Source: Gynuella sp050296195
Lineage (GTDB): Bacteria; Pseudomonadota; Gammaproteobacteria; Pseudomonadales; Natronospirillaceae
DNA: 64,000 nucleotides
NCBI RefSeq assembly: GCF_050296195.1
Contig: NZ_JBNKRB010000057.1
Direction: 5' to 3' (one strand)
The position numbers and the translations under genes were made by a program. The number at the start of each line of letters is the position of its first letter. Positions within the stretch are counted from its first letter, which is position 1. The notes beneath the pieces are model-generated. The model was not told where the DNA came from, did not search any database, and saw nothing but the letters and a program-made list of their open reading frames with translations. Positions 54,395 through 62,811 of the stretch are shown one piece after another.

Positions 54395-55981
54395 CTAACA
54401 GCTCACTTCCCCATTCTTGTTTTTATCAGATGCTCTTCTTATCCCATAATCACGCAGCTTATTGGCAATCGCAGTATGTGAAATCCCCAATTTTCGCCCT
54501 AATAAACGTGAACTGGGATAGGCTGGATATAAACGTCGAAGGATTTCGGATTCAAATTTTTTGACAGCCTCGTCCAAAGACCCCGAAAAATTTTCATCGA
54601 GTCGATATCCAAAAGACGAAAATGAAACATCATTTTCTGGGAGCTGTATGTCTTCCGGCTCCATGACGTCTCCCTCTAACAAAGTAACTGCTTTGAATAA
54701 GGTATTTTCAAGCTGACGTACGTTACCTGGCCACTGATATTGGGTTAACAGATTCTGGCAAGGCTTGGAAAGGGTAAAGAATTTTTTCTGAGGCTCAGAA
54801 AAACGGGCAATAAAATGTTCGGCCAGCGGCAGAATATCCAGCGGACGATCCCGTAAAGCAGGGAGCTCAAGGGACAATACGTCCAACCGATAATAAAGGT
54901 CCTGACGAAAGGTACCCTGTTGGCATTTTTTTACCAGGTTCTGCTGGCTTGAACAAATGATACGAACGTCTACCCGTACCTCCTGTTCTGCTCCTACTTT
55001 TCGAAAACGTCCATTTTGCAACAGCCCGAGAAACTTTGTCTGAAGGGAAAGATCCAGTTCGCCGATTTCATCCAGAAACACCGTCCCTCCTTCAGCTTGC
55101 TCAAATATTCCTTTGCTCTCCCTGGCTCCTTCAAACGCTCCTTCTGTCTGTCCAAACAACTCACTTTCAGCGACCTCTTTTGGCAAGCTGCCACAATTAA
55201 GTGTCAAAAAAGGCTTATCTCTGCGCAAACTATGCTGATGACAAGCCTTGGCGAGAAGGTTTTTACCCGTTCCGGTTGCCCCGGTTATCAGAACCGGGGC
55301 ATCCAACTGACTCATTTTTTTGGCTTGGCGGATCAGCTTTTTCATAAGTGGACTTTCACTGATGATCATGTCGAACTCACCAGCCGTCTGGTTAAACGCG
55401 ATCATCTGCTTGCCAAGGCGCGATGGCGACTTAAAGGTGAGTACGGCGCCAGCCATCACAGCTTCCTCATCAGAAGCTTCAGGCAAACTAATCGGCATTA
55501 TGTCACACAAGTAGGTATGGTTTTTCAGCTGGATGTAGGTTGTTTGGGGTTCCCAACTCTCCTGGTTTAACCATTTGTTAATGTTGAACCCTTTAATCCA
55601 TTGTTTAAGAGGACGATCTTTGATTTCTTCATCACTGAGCTTGAATATACGCTTGGCCGCATAGTTGGCAACAATAATATGGCCACGTGCGTCAATCGAA
55701 ATGATAGGTTCCGGCAAAGTTCTGACCAGCGTTAACAACTCCTGCCGTTCGCGCTCCTGAGGCATGTAGGCAATGGTGGAAACATCCGTCACGCCCCCCA
55801 CCTTCCGAATATTTGGCATCAAATCCTGAAATTTTTCGAACTCAAGATTGGGGATATGCAGATAGATCTGACCATCAGGACCTGTTTCAATTCCGGTCAA
55901 GTCAATTTTATATTGCACCAGAACATCCAGTATTTCATGGGCTATACCCATTCTGTTTTCACATAGGACTTGTAAACGCAT
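54395..55981 (-). CDS. tyrR: TyrR/PhhR-type aromatic amino acid transcription regulator
   Basis: 528 residues, close to the usual length of this family. It would control aromatic amino acid uptake, synthesis or breakdown genes in the cytoplasm. Layout: N-terminal ACT domain (1-75), PAS-like domain (about 85-190), AAA+ domain (205-435) with Walker A GATGTGKN (234-241) and Walker B VFLDEI (301-306), and a C-terminal helix-turn-helix (490-510) containing SHTAIANKLR, characteristic of TyrR. The loop that is GAFTGA in sigma54 activators reads GAFEGA (281-286), and family members of this kind act with sigma70. The ATG at 55981 has only a weak ribosome site (GGTTGAG). It is transcribed in the same direction as the PKS operon but lies 2.8 kb upstream, and there is no evidence that it controls it. 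Confidence 0.92.
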   Translation of the reverse strand: MRLQVLCENRMGIAHEILDVLVQYKIDLTGIETGPDGQIYLHIPNLEFEKFQDLMPNIRKVGGVTDVSTIAYMPQERERQELLTLVRTLPEPIISIDARGHIIVANYAAKRIFKLSDEEIKDRPLKQWIKGFNINKWLNQESWEPQTTYIQLKNHTYLCDIMPISLPEASDEEAVMAGAVLTFKSPSRLGKQMIAFNQTAGEFDMIISESPLMKKLIRQAKKMSQLDAPVLITGATGTGKNLLAKACHQHSLRRDKPFLTLNCGSLPKEVAESELFGQTEGAFEGARESKGIFEQAEGGTVFLDEIGELDLSLQTKFLGLLQNGRFRKVGAEQEVRVDVRIICSSQQNLVKKCQQGTFRQDLYYRLDVLSLELPALRDRPLDILPLAEHFIARFSEPQKKFFTLSKPCQNLLTQYQWPGNVRQLENTLFKAVTLLEGDVMEPEDIQLPENDVSFSSFGYRLDENFSGSLDEAVKKFESEILRRLYPAYPSSRLLGRKLGISHTAIANKLRDYGIRRASDKNKNGEVSC

Positions 55982-56342
55982 CGCTCAACCGTTGTTATTC
56001 GTAATTATAAACTTACACTCCGATATCCAGAAAAATACCAGGAATAGAAACAATTTCACAAAAACTGCGAACGGACTTATTCAGGACTTAGTAAAACAGG
56101 CAGGAAAAATCTGGCAATTTCGCCAAATATCTGAAAAACCACTCTCTCACAAAAGAGCGTTTTTCAGTAGTAGATTAACGTTGGTTTCGGTGTCGCCCCT
56201 CGCCTGTAATCAACTCTTTACACAGACGGAGCAGTTTGTTGGGTATTGAGGTGTACGTCAACTGACCGGCTGGTCAATTGCCGCATTCGATAAAATACTT
56301 GTCTCATTCCTGTAAAAGATGACTATTTATATCAGCTGGTTT
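55982..56342. other. 360-base intergenic region upstream of tyrR
   Basis: No gene is seen. The region probably carries the tyrR promoter, but no clear -35/-10 pair or TyrR box stands out. It contains the inverted repeat listed at 56259-56280. Confidence 0.5.
56259..56280. repeat. Inverted repeat CAACTGACC / GGTCAATTG
   Basis: Nine-base arms with one mismatch and a 4-base spacer (GGCT), 60 bases past the end of the glycosyltransferase gene and about 280 bases before tyrR. No T-run follows, so an operator is as likely as a transcription end. Confidence 0.4.
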
Positions 56343-57407
56343 TCAGGCAACCATCGATTTCAAGAATAATCCAGTACGGTCATGACTTCCCACTTCATTC
56401 CAGAGCTGTTCACTTAATTCAGAAATTGGTCTCACAGCGCCTTCCTGCAGCCATTGGACGATTGCTGCAGCAACATCTGGATACTGAATACGTACCACCT
56501 CCCCTCCTCTTAACCATTGATCTATGCTCTGAACAGATAAATGGGAACAGGTCCAGGCAAGATTAAGCTGCTGTAGGGCTTTGGCATTGGATTTCTGCTC
56601 AACCTGACCTTTTAAGGGTTTAACCATGATGCGCTTTCCCATGTTCAGGGCTTCAGACACCAGCTCAAACCCGGCATTACATAGCACTGATTCGGCTTGC
56701 TGTAGATTCGCCTGAAAACCAGAGCGGCTAAATGGATGTACGGTTACAGCTCCATACACACCCGGCCGAATATCTTTGCAATGCATATGAAATTCATAAT
56801 CCGTCACCTTCTTGAGCAGATTCAATACATTGAAAGAGTTCTCGAATGGCAGATACACCAGAACTTTACGAGAATCCGGTACCGGGGGGTTATCTTCGAT
56901 ATGAATGATTGGAGGCAAAATCGGATTGTTGAAGTGATGCCAATGAACTCCGAGGCGCATTTGAGCCGGAGCAAACCACCGCAAAACCAACTGGCCCGGA
57001 ATATCGATCCGATAACGTGGAACACGATGGCCAAATGCATACTGATGCCCCAGCCCTAAACATTTTCGCGACTGCAATCTGGCGGCCCAGGCGGTGACAG
57101 GTTCATAATCAGAAATCACCATATCGTAACTGGAAAGATCCAGTTCCCGGATATCGCGAAACAAATTTTTCAGTGATGCCTGCTTGAAACTTTCACCAAT
57201 TTTCAAACAGCCATCACGGGTGATAAAGGTCAGTCCTTCCCGTACCTGGAAATCGCCAAACTCTTCCATATCAAACAAATCTTCCCGAGCACGTCCCGAG
57301 AACAGATAGGAAACATCAAGGCCTGATGCTTTCAATAACGGCGCCATTGCTCTGGCACGGGTAATGTGACCATTACCCGTTGCCTGCACACCATATAAAA
57401 TTTTCAT
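56343..57407 (-). CDS. MJ1255/VC2487-family glycosyltransferase
   Basis: 354 residues from the ATG at 57407. That start is chosen because the protein then begins MKILYGVQATGNGHITRA, the conserved N-terminus of this family, and because ATGA overlaps the stop of the upstream PAP2 gene by 3 bases. An in-frame start at 57548 would run into the PAP2 gene. The family is related to GT-B glycosyltransferases such as MurG/GT28: a glycine- and histidine-rich N-terminal motif (GNGHITRA) and a C-terminal donor-site region (about residues 240-290) with CNAGFELVSEALNMGKRIMVKP. The substrate is unknown. Overlap with a PAP2 phosphatase gene suggests the two act on the same glycolipid or lipid carrier, which is inference. 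No signal peptide is seen; a cytoplasmic or membrane-associated enzyme is expected. Confidence 0.8.
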   Translation of the reverse strand: MKILYGVQATGNGHITRARAMAPLLKASGLDVSYLFSGRAREDLFDMEEFGDFQVREGLTFITRDGCLKIGESFKQASLKNLFRDIRELDLSSYDMVISDYEPVTAWAARLQSRKCLGLGHQYAFGHRVPRYRIDIPGQLVLRWFAPAQMRLGVHWHHFNNPILPPIIHIEDNPPVPDSRKVLVYLPFENSFNVLNLLKKVTDYEFHMHCKDIRPGVYGAVTVHPFSRSGFQANLQQAESVLCNAGFELVSEALNMGKRIMVKPLKGQVEQKSNAKALQQLNLAWTCSHLSVQSIDQWLRGGEVVRIQYPDVAAAIVQWLQEGAVRPISELSEQLWNEVGSHDRTGLFLKSMVA

Positions 57408-57922
57408 GGCAGCAAAACTCCCATGGCCAATATTGCACAACTGCTTCCTAAAAATGCGCCCATGACAGTATCGGTTGGAAAATGCACTCCCAGAAAAATC
57501 CTCGACAAACCGACACTCAAAGCCCAAAGATAAATCAATACGCTCCATTGGGGAAAAACCTGACTGATAAAACAGGCAAAAACAAACGCCCCTGATGTAT
57601 GGCCGGAGGGAAAGGAGAACTGGTCTGAAGGTTGAATGAAACTCCGGAAATCCGATAACGCTGCAGCAGGTCTGTTTCTCTTAAAACCATTCTTTAACAC
57701 AAAATATATCGGTCTCTCGACGGCAAAGCTCAACGCCAGCGCCAAACCCCAGGCCTGATATCCGAGATAAACCATGAGTAATCCGAAAACCGCATATAAC
57801 GGGCCATCAGCGGTTCTGGAAATGAGCCGGCCTGTCCGGGTAAGCAACTCCCGGTGCCGACGAGCCATACACCAGTGAAAGGTTACAACGTCCAGTTCAT
57901 GAATATTGTGCAGAAGATTCAT
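57404..57922 (-). CDS. PAP2-superfamily membrane phosphatase (second copy)
   Basis: 172 residues with several hydrophobic segments. All three phosphatase motifs are present: KNGFKRNRP (77-85), PSGHT (105-109) and SR followed by His147 and Asp151. Members remove phosphate from lipid phosphates or diphosphates such as undecaprenyl diphosphate, phosphatidylglycerol phosphate or lipid A; the substrate cannot be read from the sequence. It is paralogous to the gene just upstream (shared LHNIHxLDV start and DQ-SFPSGHTS core). It overlaps the following glycosyltransferase gene by ATGA, so the two are probably translated together. Confidence 0.88.
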   Translation of the reverse strand: MNLLHNIHELDVVTFHWCMARRHRELLTRTGRLISRTADGPLYAVFGLLMVYLGYQAWGLALALSFAVERPIYFVLKNGFKRNRPAAALSDFRSFIQPSDQFSFPSGHTSGAFVFACFISQVFPQWSVLIYLWALSVGLSRIFLGVHFPTDTVMGAFLGSSCAILAMGVLLP

Positions 57923-57999
57923 TCATTTATCCCATAGCTCCTGATTGAGCTGACACTATGGGAAGTGAATTTCAGTAGTATTGAATTTCAGTGAATTTT

Positions 58000-58524
58000 T
58001 TATGACAGCACAATCACTCGTGCAATCCAGTAACAGGCGTTACCAACCAATACACCAAACAGAAGATCCGACAAAAAATGCAGCCCCATGATCATCCGCG
58101 AGAAAGCCACAAGCGCAGCCCATATTACGACAGGTAAGAACATCCAGCCGACACCCCAATATCCGGCCACGATACTGGCGAATAAAAACGCCGCAGAGGT
58201 ATGACCACTGGGAAAGCTGTATTGATCTGCAGGTTTGATATAAGTCTCAACATCCCCGATGGCATTAGCCGGACGCTTTCTACGAAACCCATACTTGCAT
58301 GAAAAATAAAATCCGCGCTCCAGTAGATAACCGAGCCCAATGAGTTTCGCCCATCCATACTGATGGGAATAAAGTAAATACACTCCAAAGGCAATGGGTA
58401 CATATCCATCACCTGTCCAGGAAATTTTGCGCAACCATTTTGCCTGGGTATTTTGCGACGGCAATGACATTAGCCAGTTAAAAAAGATAACATCCAACGC
58501 GTGTATATTATGTAAAATCTTAAT
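58000..58524 (-). CDS. PAP2-superfamily membrane phosphatase (first copy), probable ATT start
   Basis: 174 residues if translation begins at ATT (58522-58524). That codon aligns with the ATG of the neighbouring paralog (I/M-K-I-L-H-N-I-H-A-L-D-V against M-N-L-L-H-N-I-H-E-L-D-V) and has GAGG 8 bases upstream. The only other in-frame choice is a TTG at 58497 with no ribosome site, which would cut off nine conserved residues. A stop codon (of the DUF924 gene) lies in frame just upstream. Motifs: KYGFRRKRP, PSGHTS, and SR with the downstream His and Asp (SRMIMGLHFLSD). Several membrane spans. It probably dephosphorylates a lipid phosphate at the inner membrane. A single-base error at the start codon is the main alternative. 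Confidence 0.85.
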   Translation of the reverse strand: MKILHNIHALDVIFFNWLMSLPSQNTQAKWLRKISWTGDGYVPIAFGVYLLYSHQYGWAKLIGLGYLLERGFYFSCKYGFRRKRPANAIGDVETYIKPADQYSFPSGHTSAAFLFASIVAGYWGVGWMFLPVVIWAALVAFSRMIMGLHFLSDLLFGVLVGNACYWIARVIVLS

Positions 58525-58539
58525 ATCGCTTACCTCAAT

Positions 58540-59154
58540 CTATTGTCCAAACCGACTGCCATTTTGCTTAAGGTATTCAAGCTCCCTAGCCGTGCTCTGT
58601 CGCTGCAACACCTCATTTCTGTAAGGATAGCGACCGAAACGCTCAATAATAGCGCGATGTTCCTGTGCAGAATTAGTGATTCCAGACCAAAACCGAACAA
58701 CGCCATTAGACAAACCAACTTCTTTGGTTTGTTGATTTAAAATCTGCTCAAGCGTTTTGTGATCTTCCAAACATTCACTATGCATCAACGGCATTAAGCA
58801 AAAACACCGTCCTGCGACGGGCAATATTTTTAAATAGTTATTCTTAAGAGCATGATGGGTAGCCGCTTGCGCAAGACCATCATTTCTAAATGCTCTGTTA
58901 GTATGGCGGTATATGTTGCGGCTGAACTGGTCTGTCAAAATAATATATGCCAAACAACTGTCCGCCGAATTCAACCAATCAAGTAACATCCCGTTTTCAG
59001 CGTTTTGTAATAGTCCAGCAAACAGAGTATCGATTTCCTGATCAAATGCTGAACTTGAAAGCCACCAACGACGCTGTTTCTGCAGATTAGCCAGGCCCTC
59101 GTTATCCAGAGGTCCCAGCCAAAAGGACAGAATATCGTCTACTACATGTTCCAT
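58540..59154 (-). CDS. DUF924 family protein
   Basis: 204 residues. Family hallmarks are an N-terminal ILSFWLG motif, RRWW near residue 30, LTDQFSRNIYR in the middle and FGRYPYRN near the end. The family is widespread and predicted to form an all-helical, TPR-like fold; its biochemical role is not established and none is assigned here. No signal peptide or membrane span is seen. It follows the HIT gene by 27 bases and is followed by the PAP2 pair, so it is probably part of the same transcript. Confidence 0.88.
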   Translation of the reverse strand: MEHVVDDILSFWLGPLDNEGLANLQKQRRWWLSSSAFDQEIDTLFAGLLQNAENGMLLDWLNSADSCLAYIILTDQFSRNIYRHTNRAFRNDGLAQAATHHALKNNYLKILPVAGRCFCLMPLMHSECLEDHKTLEQILNQQTKEVGLSNGVVRFWSGITNSAQEHRAIIERFGRYPYRNEVLQRQSTARELEYLKQNGSRFGQ

Positions 59155-59181
59155 ACAGCCTGAAATTCTTCCAACATCACA

Positions 59182-59616
59182 TCAGTTCTCCAGATTGGCC
59201 GGAATGAAAACGGATGTTTTCAATGCTTCCTGTATTTCCTTACCGCGGCTAATCAATTGTTCACGGGTATAACCACGAGGAGGCACTGCCCCCCAAACCG
59301 GATTTGGCCATGCAGGATCATCAATGGTTCTGGCTACATGATGAATATGGCATTGAGAGACAACGTTACCTAATGCTGCGACATTCATTTTGTCTGCATC
59401 AAAACACTTTGCCAACGCTTTGGAAACAAAGGAGGACTCCCATACCAGTTGTTCCTGATCAAGCTCGTCGAGATCATATATTTCTTTTATATCATCCCGC
59501 ATCGGAACCAGAATAACCCAAGGATAGTTAGCATCTTTCAGCAGCAGAACCTTGCATAAATTCAACTGCCCGAGGTCAAGGCAATCCGACTGTAATCTTT
59601 CGTCCAATTCAAACAT
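59182..59616 (-). CDS. HIT domain protein
   Basis: 144 residues from the ATG at 59616, the length expected for this family. An upstream in-frame start at 59700 would add 28 residues with no family match. The histidine triad region reads SQCHIHHVAR, followed by DPAWPNPVWG, as in the proteobacterial subgroup. HIT proteins hydrolyse or transfer nucleotidyl groups; the exact substrate is unknown. Expected cytoplasmic. It lies 102 bases after the DUF368 gene. Confidence 0.88.
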   Translation of the reverse strand: MFELDERLQSDCLDLGQLNLCKVLLLKDANYPWVILVPMRDDIKEIYDLDELDQEQLVWESSFVSKALAKCFDADKMNVAALGNVVSQCHIHHVARTIDDPAWPNPVWGAVPPRGYTREQLISRGKEIQEALKTSVFIPANLEN

Positions 59617-59718
59617 AACCACATTCTTATTATTAATAATGAAGCACAAGTATATGTTTACAGAAGCATACAATGAATATTTATCACCACTATTTGCCAA
59701 AGAATGACTTGCGATTAT

Positions 59719-60606
59719 TTAGTCAATGTTTTTTTCATTTCGCTCTAGCAATCTCTGTGACAACAGAATCACAACCATCCCCATTAACCAGGCTAAAACA
59801 GTTATATAGAGAAAATTCTGAGTTGAGTGAGCCTGGCTATAATCTGCCGGTGACAAAAACCGTCCCTCAAACTGCCATGGCCAGAGTTTCAGCATTGAAC
59901 CAGCCAGAATACCGGTAAGCACTGCCATCACCGACGCAGTGTATTTTTCCAACAGGAAAGAAATCAGCCTGGAGAATGACAAAATACCGACTGCACAACC
60001 TGTCATAAAGACGATTAAAAACAATATATCCAGTTCTCTGACAGCTCGCAGGACATGTTCATACATACCGAGCATTAGCAGGATAAAACTTCCGGAAATA
60101 CCGGGTAAAACCATGGCACAAATCGCCAACACTGCCGAAAAAAACACAATTGGCCAAGTTGGTTCTATATGACTTGGCTGAGCCAATGCCAGCACAACAG
60201 GCAATACCATCCCACAACAAAACGGCAACCAAAAAGACAGCCGCCATTGCACGTGTCCACGAACAAGAAAAATGGTGGAGGCCAACACCAACCCACTGAA
60301 AAATCCCCAGACAACCGGACTGTAGTTTGCTAAAAGATATGACAAAATATTGGCCATCGTTACCACTGCCAAGAGCATTCCTGACAACAAAGATGCAAGA
60401 AAGGCGGCATCCACATGTTCCAGTAAAGACTTGAACCGCCCTTGGAACAATAGTCTGAGCGCTACCAGATCAAAACTACTCAAAGCCTTCAGCAAACGTT
60501 GATAAATTCCGGTGATTAGCGCAATGGTTCCACCTGAAACGCCTGGAACGATGTCCGCGCCGCCCATGCAAAAACCTTTTAAAAAGACACCAAGATATTG
60601 CATCAT
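59719..60606 (-). CDS. DUF368 membrane protein, putative undecaprenyl-phosphate translocase
   Basis: 295 residues, strongly hydrophobic with about eight to ten membrane spans. The N-terminal GADIVPGVSGGT motif and the mid-protein MVLPGISGSFILL repeat are hallmarks of DUF368 and point to an internal duplication. DUF368 proteins have been shown to help return undecaprenyl phosphate (C55-P), the lipid carrier for wall and envelope glycans, across the inner membrane. The start overlaps the pcm stop (ATGA). Two PAP2 phosphatases and a glycosyltransferase downstream fit a lipid-carrier context. Confidence 0.9.
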   Translation of the reverse strand: MMQYLGVFLKGFCMGGADIVPGVSGGTIALITGIYQRLLKALSSFDLVALRLLFQGRFKSLLEHVDAAFLASLLSGMLLAVVTMANILSYLLANYSPVVWGFFSGLVLASTIFLVRGHVQWRLSFWLPFCCGMVLPVVLALAQPSHIEPTWPIVFFSAVLAICAMVLPGISGSFILLMLGMYEHVLRAVRELDILFLIVFMTGCAVGILSFSRLISFLLEKYTASVMAVLTGILAGSMLKLWPWQFEGRFLSPADYSQAHSTQNFLYITVLAWLMGMVVILLSQRLLERNEKNID

Positions 60607-61253
60607 TCACCTATATCCTTGTTGATTGTTCCGTTGAGCAATGGCACAAACTTAACGACTTCGACTTTTTCTCGCTGAAAGTTATCGCCATCACGAATAA
60701 TTAAGTATAGAGACTGCTCACTTTCACCAACTGGGATTACAAGCCTGCCACCTTCCGGGTTAAGTTGCTGCAATAAACTATCAGGGACTGATTCAGGGGC
60801 ACATGTCGTAATAATACCGTCATATGGAGCAGCGTCTTCCCAACCGAACCCACCATCAGCGAAACGTAAATGGATGTTGGTGAGTTCGAGTACTGACAAC
60901 AGTTTTTGGGCTTTTTGCTGCAAAGGCCATATACGTTCAACTGACCAGACTTCAGGTACCAACTGCGCCAGTACAGCAGTCTGAAAACCACTGCCTGTAC
61001 CAATCTCTAATACCCTTTCTGGAGTTCCATGACTAAGCAGCAACTCGGTCATTCTGGCAACAATATAGGGCTGCGATATGGTCTGGCCATGCCCGATCGG
61101 CAATGCAGTATCTTCATACGCTTTATGGGCCAAGGCCTCATCAACGAATAAATGTCTTGGAGTATTCAAAAAAACTTCCAAAACAGATACATTACCAATT
61201 CCCTTTTCCAACAACCGACTAACAAGCCGCTCCCGGGTGCGACGCGAGGTCAT
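60603..61253 (-). CDS. pcm: Protein-L-isoaspartate O-methyltransferase
   Basis: 216 residues from the ATG at 61253, which has GAAGG 7 bases upstream and gives the conserved start MTSRRTRERL; frames opening at upstream TTG codons add residues not found in the family. The enzyme methylates abnormal L-isoaspartyl residues in damaged proteins with SAM as donor, starting their repair. Visible motifs are LPIGHGQTISQPYIVA and the SAM site VLEIGTGSGFQTAVLA. Cytoplasmic. It follows truD by 51 bases, the order common in gammaproteobacteria. Confidence 0.95.
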   Translation of the reverse strand: MTSRRTRERLVSRLLEKGIGNVSVLEVFLNTPRHLFVDEALAHKAYEDTALPIGHGQTISQPYIVARMTELLLSHGTPERVLEIGTGSGFQTAVLAQLVPEVWSVERIWPLQQKAQKLLSVLELTNIHLRFADGGFGWEDAAPYDGIITTCAPESVPDSLLQQLNPEGGRLVIPVGESEQSLYLIIRDGDNFQREKVEVVKFVPLLNGTINKDIGE

Positions 61254-61304
61254 TCCAATGCCTTCGAGGTTCAAAACACTCAATCTCCGTATTCTGACCA
61301 AATA

Positions 61305-62324
61305 TTAGAAACTAAAGAGTTCACGCAATACTGAAGTTGCATAGGTACCGGAAGGTAACCCAAAAGACAGACTCAGCGTGTGGTTATCTAAAAATGTCCA
61401 CTGCAATTGATTAGGCCTTAGGATTAATGGTCGACGCAATGGCTTTAGCTGCAATGGTGTCAGCCAGTCAGTCAATTCAGCGTAGGAGTGCAACAGCTCA
61501 AGCTCTATAAGACTAAAAGCAGGAGACTCGTCCAAAACAGTCGGCCCGGAGTACATCACACCTGATGTTGAACAATCACCCTGTTCAATACGGATTAACT
61601 CATCGTCTGTTCCTTCAGCCACAAACCAGCTATTAGAGCCCGATAATATCAATGGCTCACCCACCTGGGGGACAGACCAGTTATCTTGTAGAATTCTGTG
61701 GTGAAGCAGACTGTTAAAAAGATAAGAGCGAACCGCTGAAACGTAAATATCATTGGCCCGATTTTGCTCCAACCACTCCTGTGCCGGGCGACCCAGAGCA
61801 AGTGTCACATTTCCATGATCAACACCAAAACGTTGAGGACCAAAATAATTGGGAACCCCTTTTGCTGCGATACGGGTAAGCCCCTCTTCAATTTCCCCAA
61901 GATTACCCTGTACGCCCCGTAAAACGATATGAAAACGATTGGATGACAAAGCTCCACGCTGCAGCTTAGCACGATGACGTCGTTGATCAATTACACTGAC
62001 CCCCTCTATCTCAAGAGGTCCTTCTGGATCAGGTTTTCCTGGTAACCAGATACTGAACCATTGTCGGGTAACACCCTGACGGTCTTTCAAACCAGCGAAA
62101 CTAACATGACGATTGGGGACATTTGCCCACCGGGCAATTTGTTTGGCACACCAGTGGGTATTCTGCTGTTCCTTCTCAATCAATATATACAAATGCTCGC
62201 CTGCACCAGTAAGCTCGAAACGAAGCTCTTCTTCGACAATAAAATCAACAGGTTGCTGTTTAAAATCAACCGGCTCGACAACCAGCGAGAGTGCCCGAGC
62301 AAAATCATAGTTAAGATCAGCCAT
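61305..62324 (-). CDS. truD: tRNA pseudouridine(13) synthase
   Basis: 339 residues. It makes pseudouridine at position 13 of tRNA(Glu). The catalytic aspartate is Asp81 in GLKDRQGVTRQW, and the TruD motifs LQRGALSSNRFHI and NYFGPQRFG are present, followed by the insertion domain and SGTYATSVLRE at the C-terminus. Cytoplasmic. The first 8 bases overlap the end of ispF, so expression is probably coupled. Confidence 0.96.
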   Translation of the reverse strand: MADLNYDFARALSLVVEPVDFKQQPVDFIVEEELRFELTGAGEHLYILIEKEQQNTHWCAKQIARWANVPNRHVSFAGLKDRQGVTRQWFSIWLPGKPDPEGPLEIEGVSVIDQRRHRAKLQRGALSSNRFHIVLRGVQGNLGEIEEGLTRIAAKGVPNYFGPQRFGVDHGNVTLALGRPAQEWLEQNRANDIYVSAVRSYLFNSLLHHRILQDNWSVPQVGEPLILSGSNSWFVAEGTDDELIRIEQGDCSTSGVMYSGPTVLDESPAFSLIELELLHSYAELTDWLTPLQLKPLRRPLILRPNQLQWTFLDNHTLSLSFGLPSGTYATSVLRELFSF

Positions 62325-62811
62325 GATCAGCCGCCACTAGTAAAACCACTGCGTGTGCAGCGATACCTTCTTTTCGTCCGGTATACCCCAAATGCTCCGT
62401 AGTGGTTGCTTTAACATTAATCCGATCCACATCACACTGAACACAAGCGGCAATATTCTTACGCATACTCTCGATATGCGGCGCCATTTTGGGAGTTTGA
62501 GCAACAATAGTTGAATCTATATTTCCAATCATCAACTGCTTTTGCGACACCAAAGAACAGCAATGTCGCAATAGTTGCAGACTATCTGCAGACTTATAAT
62601 CGTCATCTGTATCCGGAAAATGGCGACCAATATCTCCCAATGCTGCTGCACCAAGTACCGCATCACATATGGCATGCACTAAAACATCTCCATCTGAATG
62701 AGCAATCAGTTCAGCATGACAGGGAATTTTCACGCCACCCAATACAATAAATTTGTCAGGTTCGGTTTCCTCATCAAAACGGTGTACATCAAAACCATGG
62801 CCCACGCGCAT
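62317..62811 (-). CDS. ispF: 2-C-methyl-D-erythritol 2,4-cyclodiphosphate synthase
   Basis: 164 residues, full length. It is the fifth step of the non-mevalonate isoprenoid pathway and forms the cyclic diphosphate. Metal and active-site motifs: GHGFDVHRF (Asp8, His10), the AHSDGDVLVHA block with His42, GDIGRHFPDTD, and the C-terminal KATTTEHLGYTGRKEGIAA. It overlaps ispD by one base (TAATG) and truD by 8 bases. IspD and IspF act two steps apart on the same pathway. Confidence 0.97.
   Translation of the reverse strand: MRVGHGFDVHRFDEETEPDKFIVLGGVKIPCHAELIAHSDGDVLVHAICDAVLGAAALGDIGRHFPDTDDDYKSADSLQLLRHCCSLVSQKQLMIGNIDSTIVAQTPKMAPHIESMRKNIAACVQCDVDRINVKATTTEHLGYTGRKEGIAAHAVVLLVAADHG

Noticed and set aside
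55971..56030. Possible TyrR box near the tyrR start (TGTAAA and TTACA-like pieces)
   Set aside because: Spacing and sequence do not fit TGTAAA-N6-TTTACA.
57408..57548. Longer N-terminus for the glycosyltransferase
   Set aside because: The extra 47 residues overlap the PAP2 gene and do not match the family; the ATG at 57407 gives the conserved start.
61254..61301. Longer Pcm starting at TTG
   Set aside because: The ATG at 61253 has a ribosome site and the family's conserved first residues.
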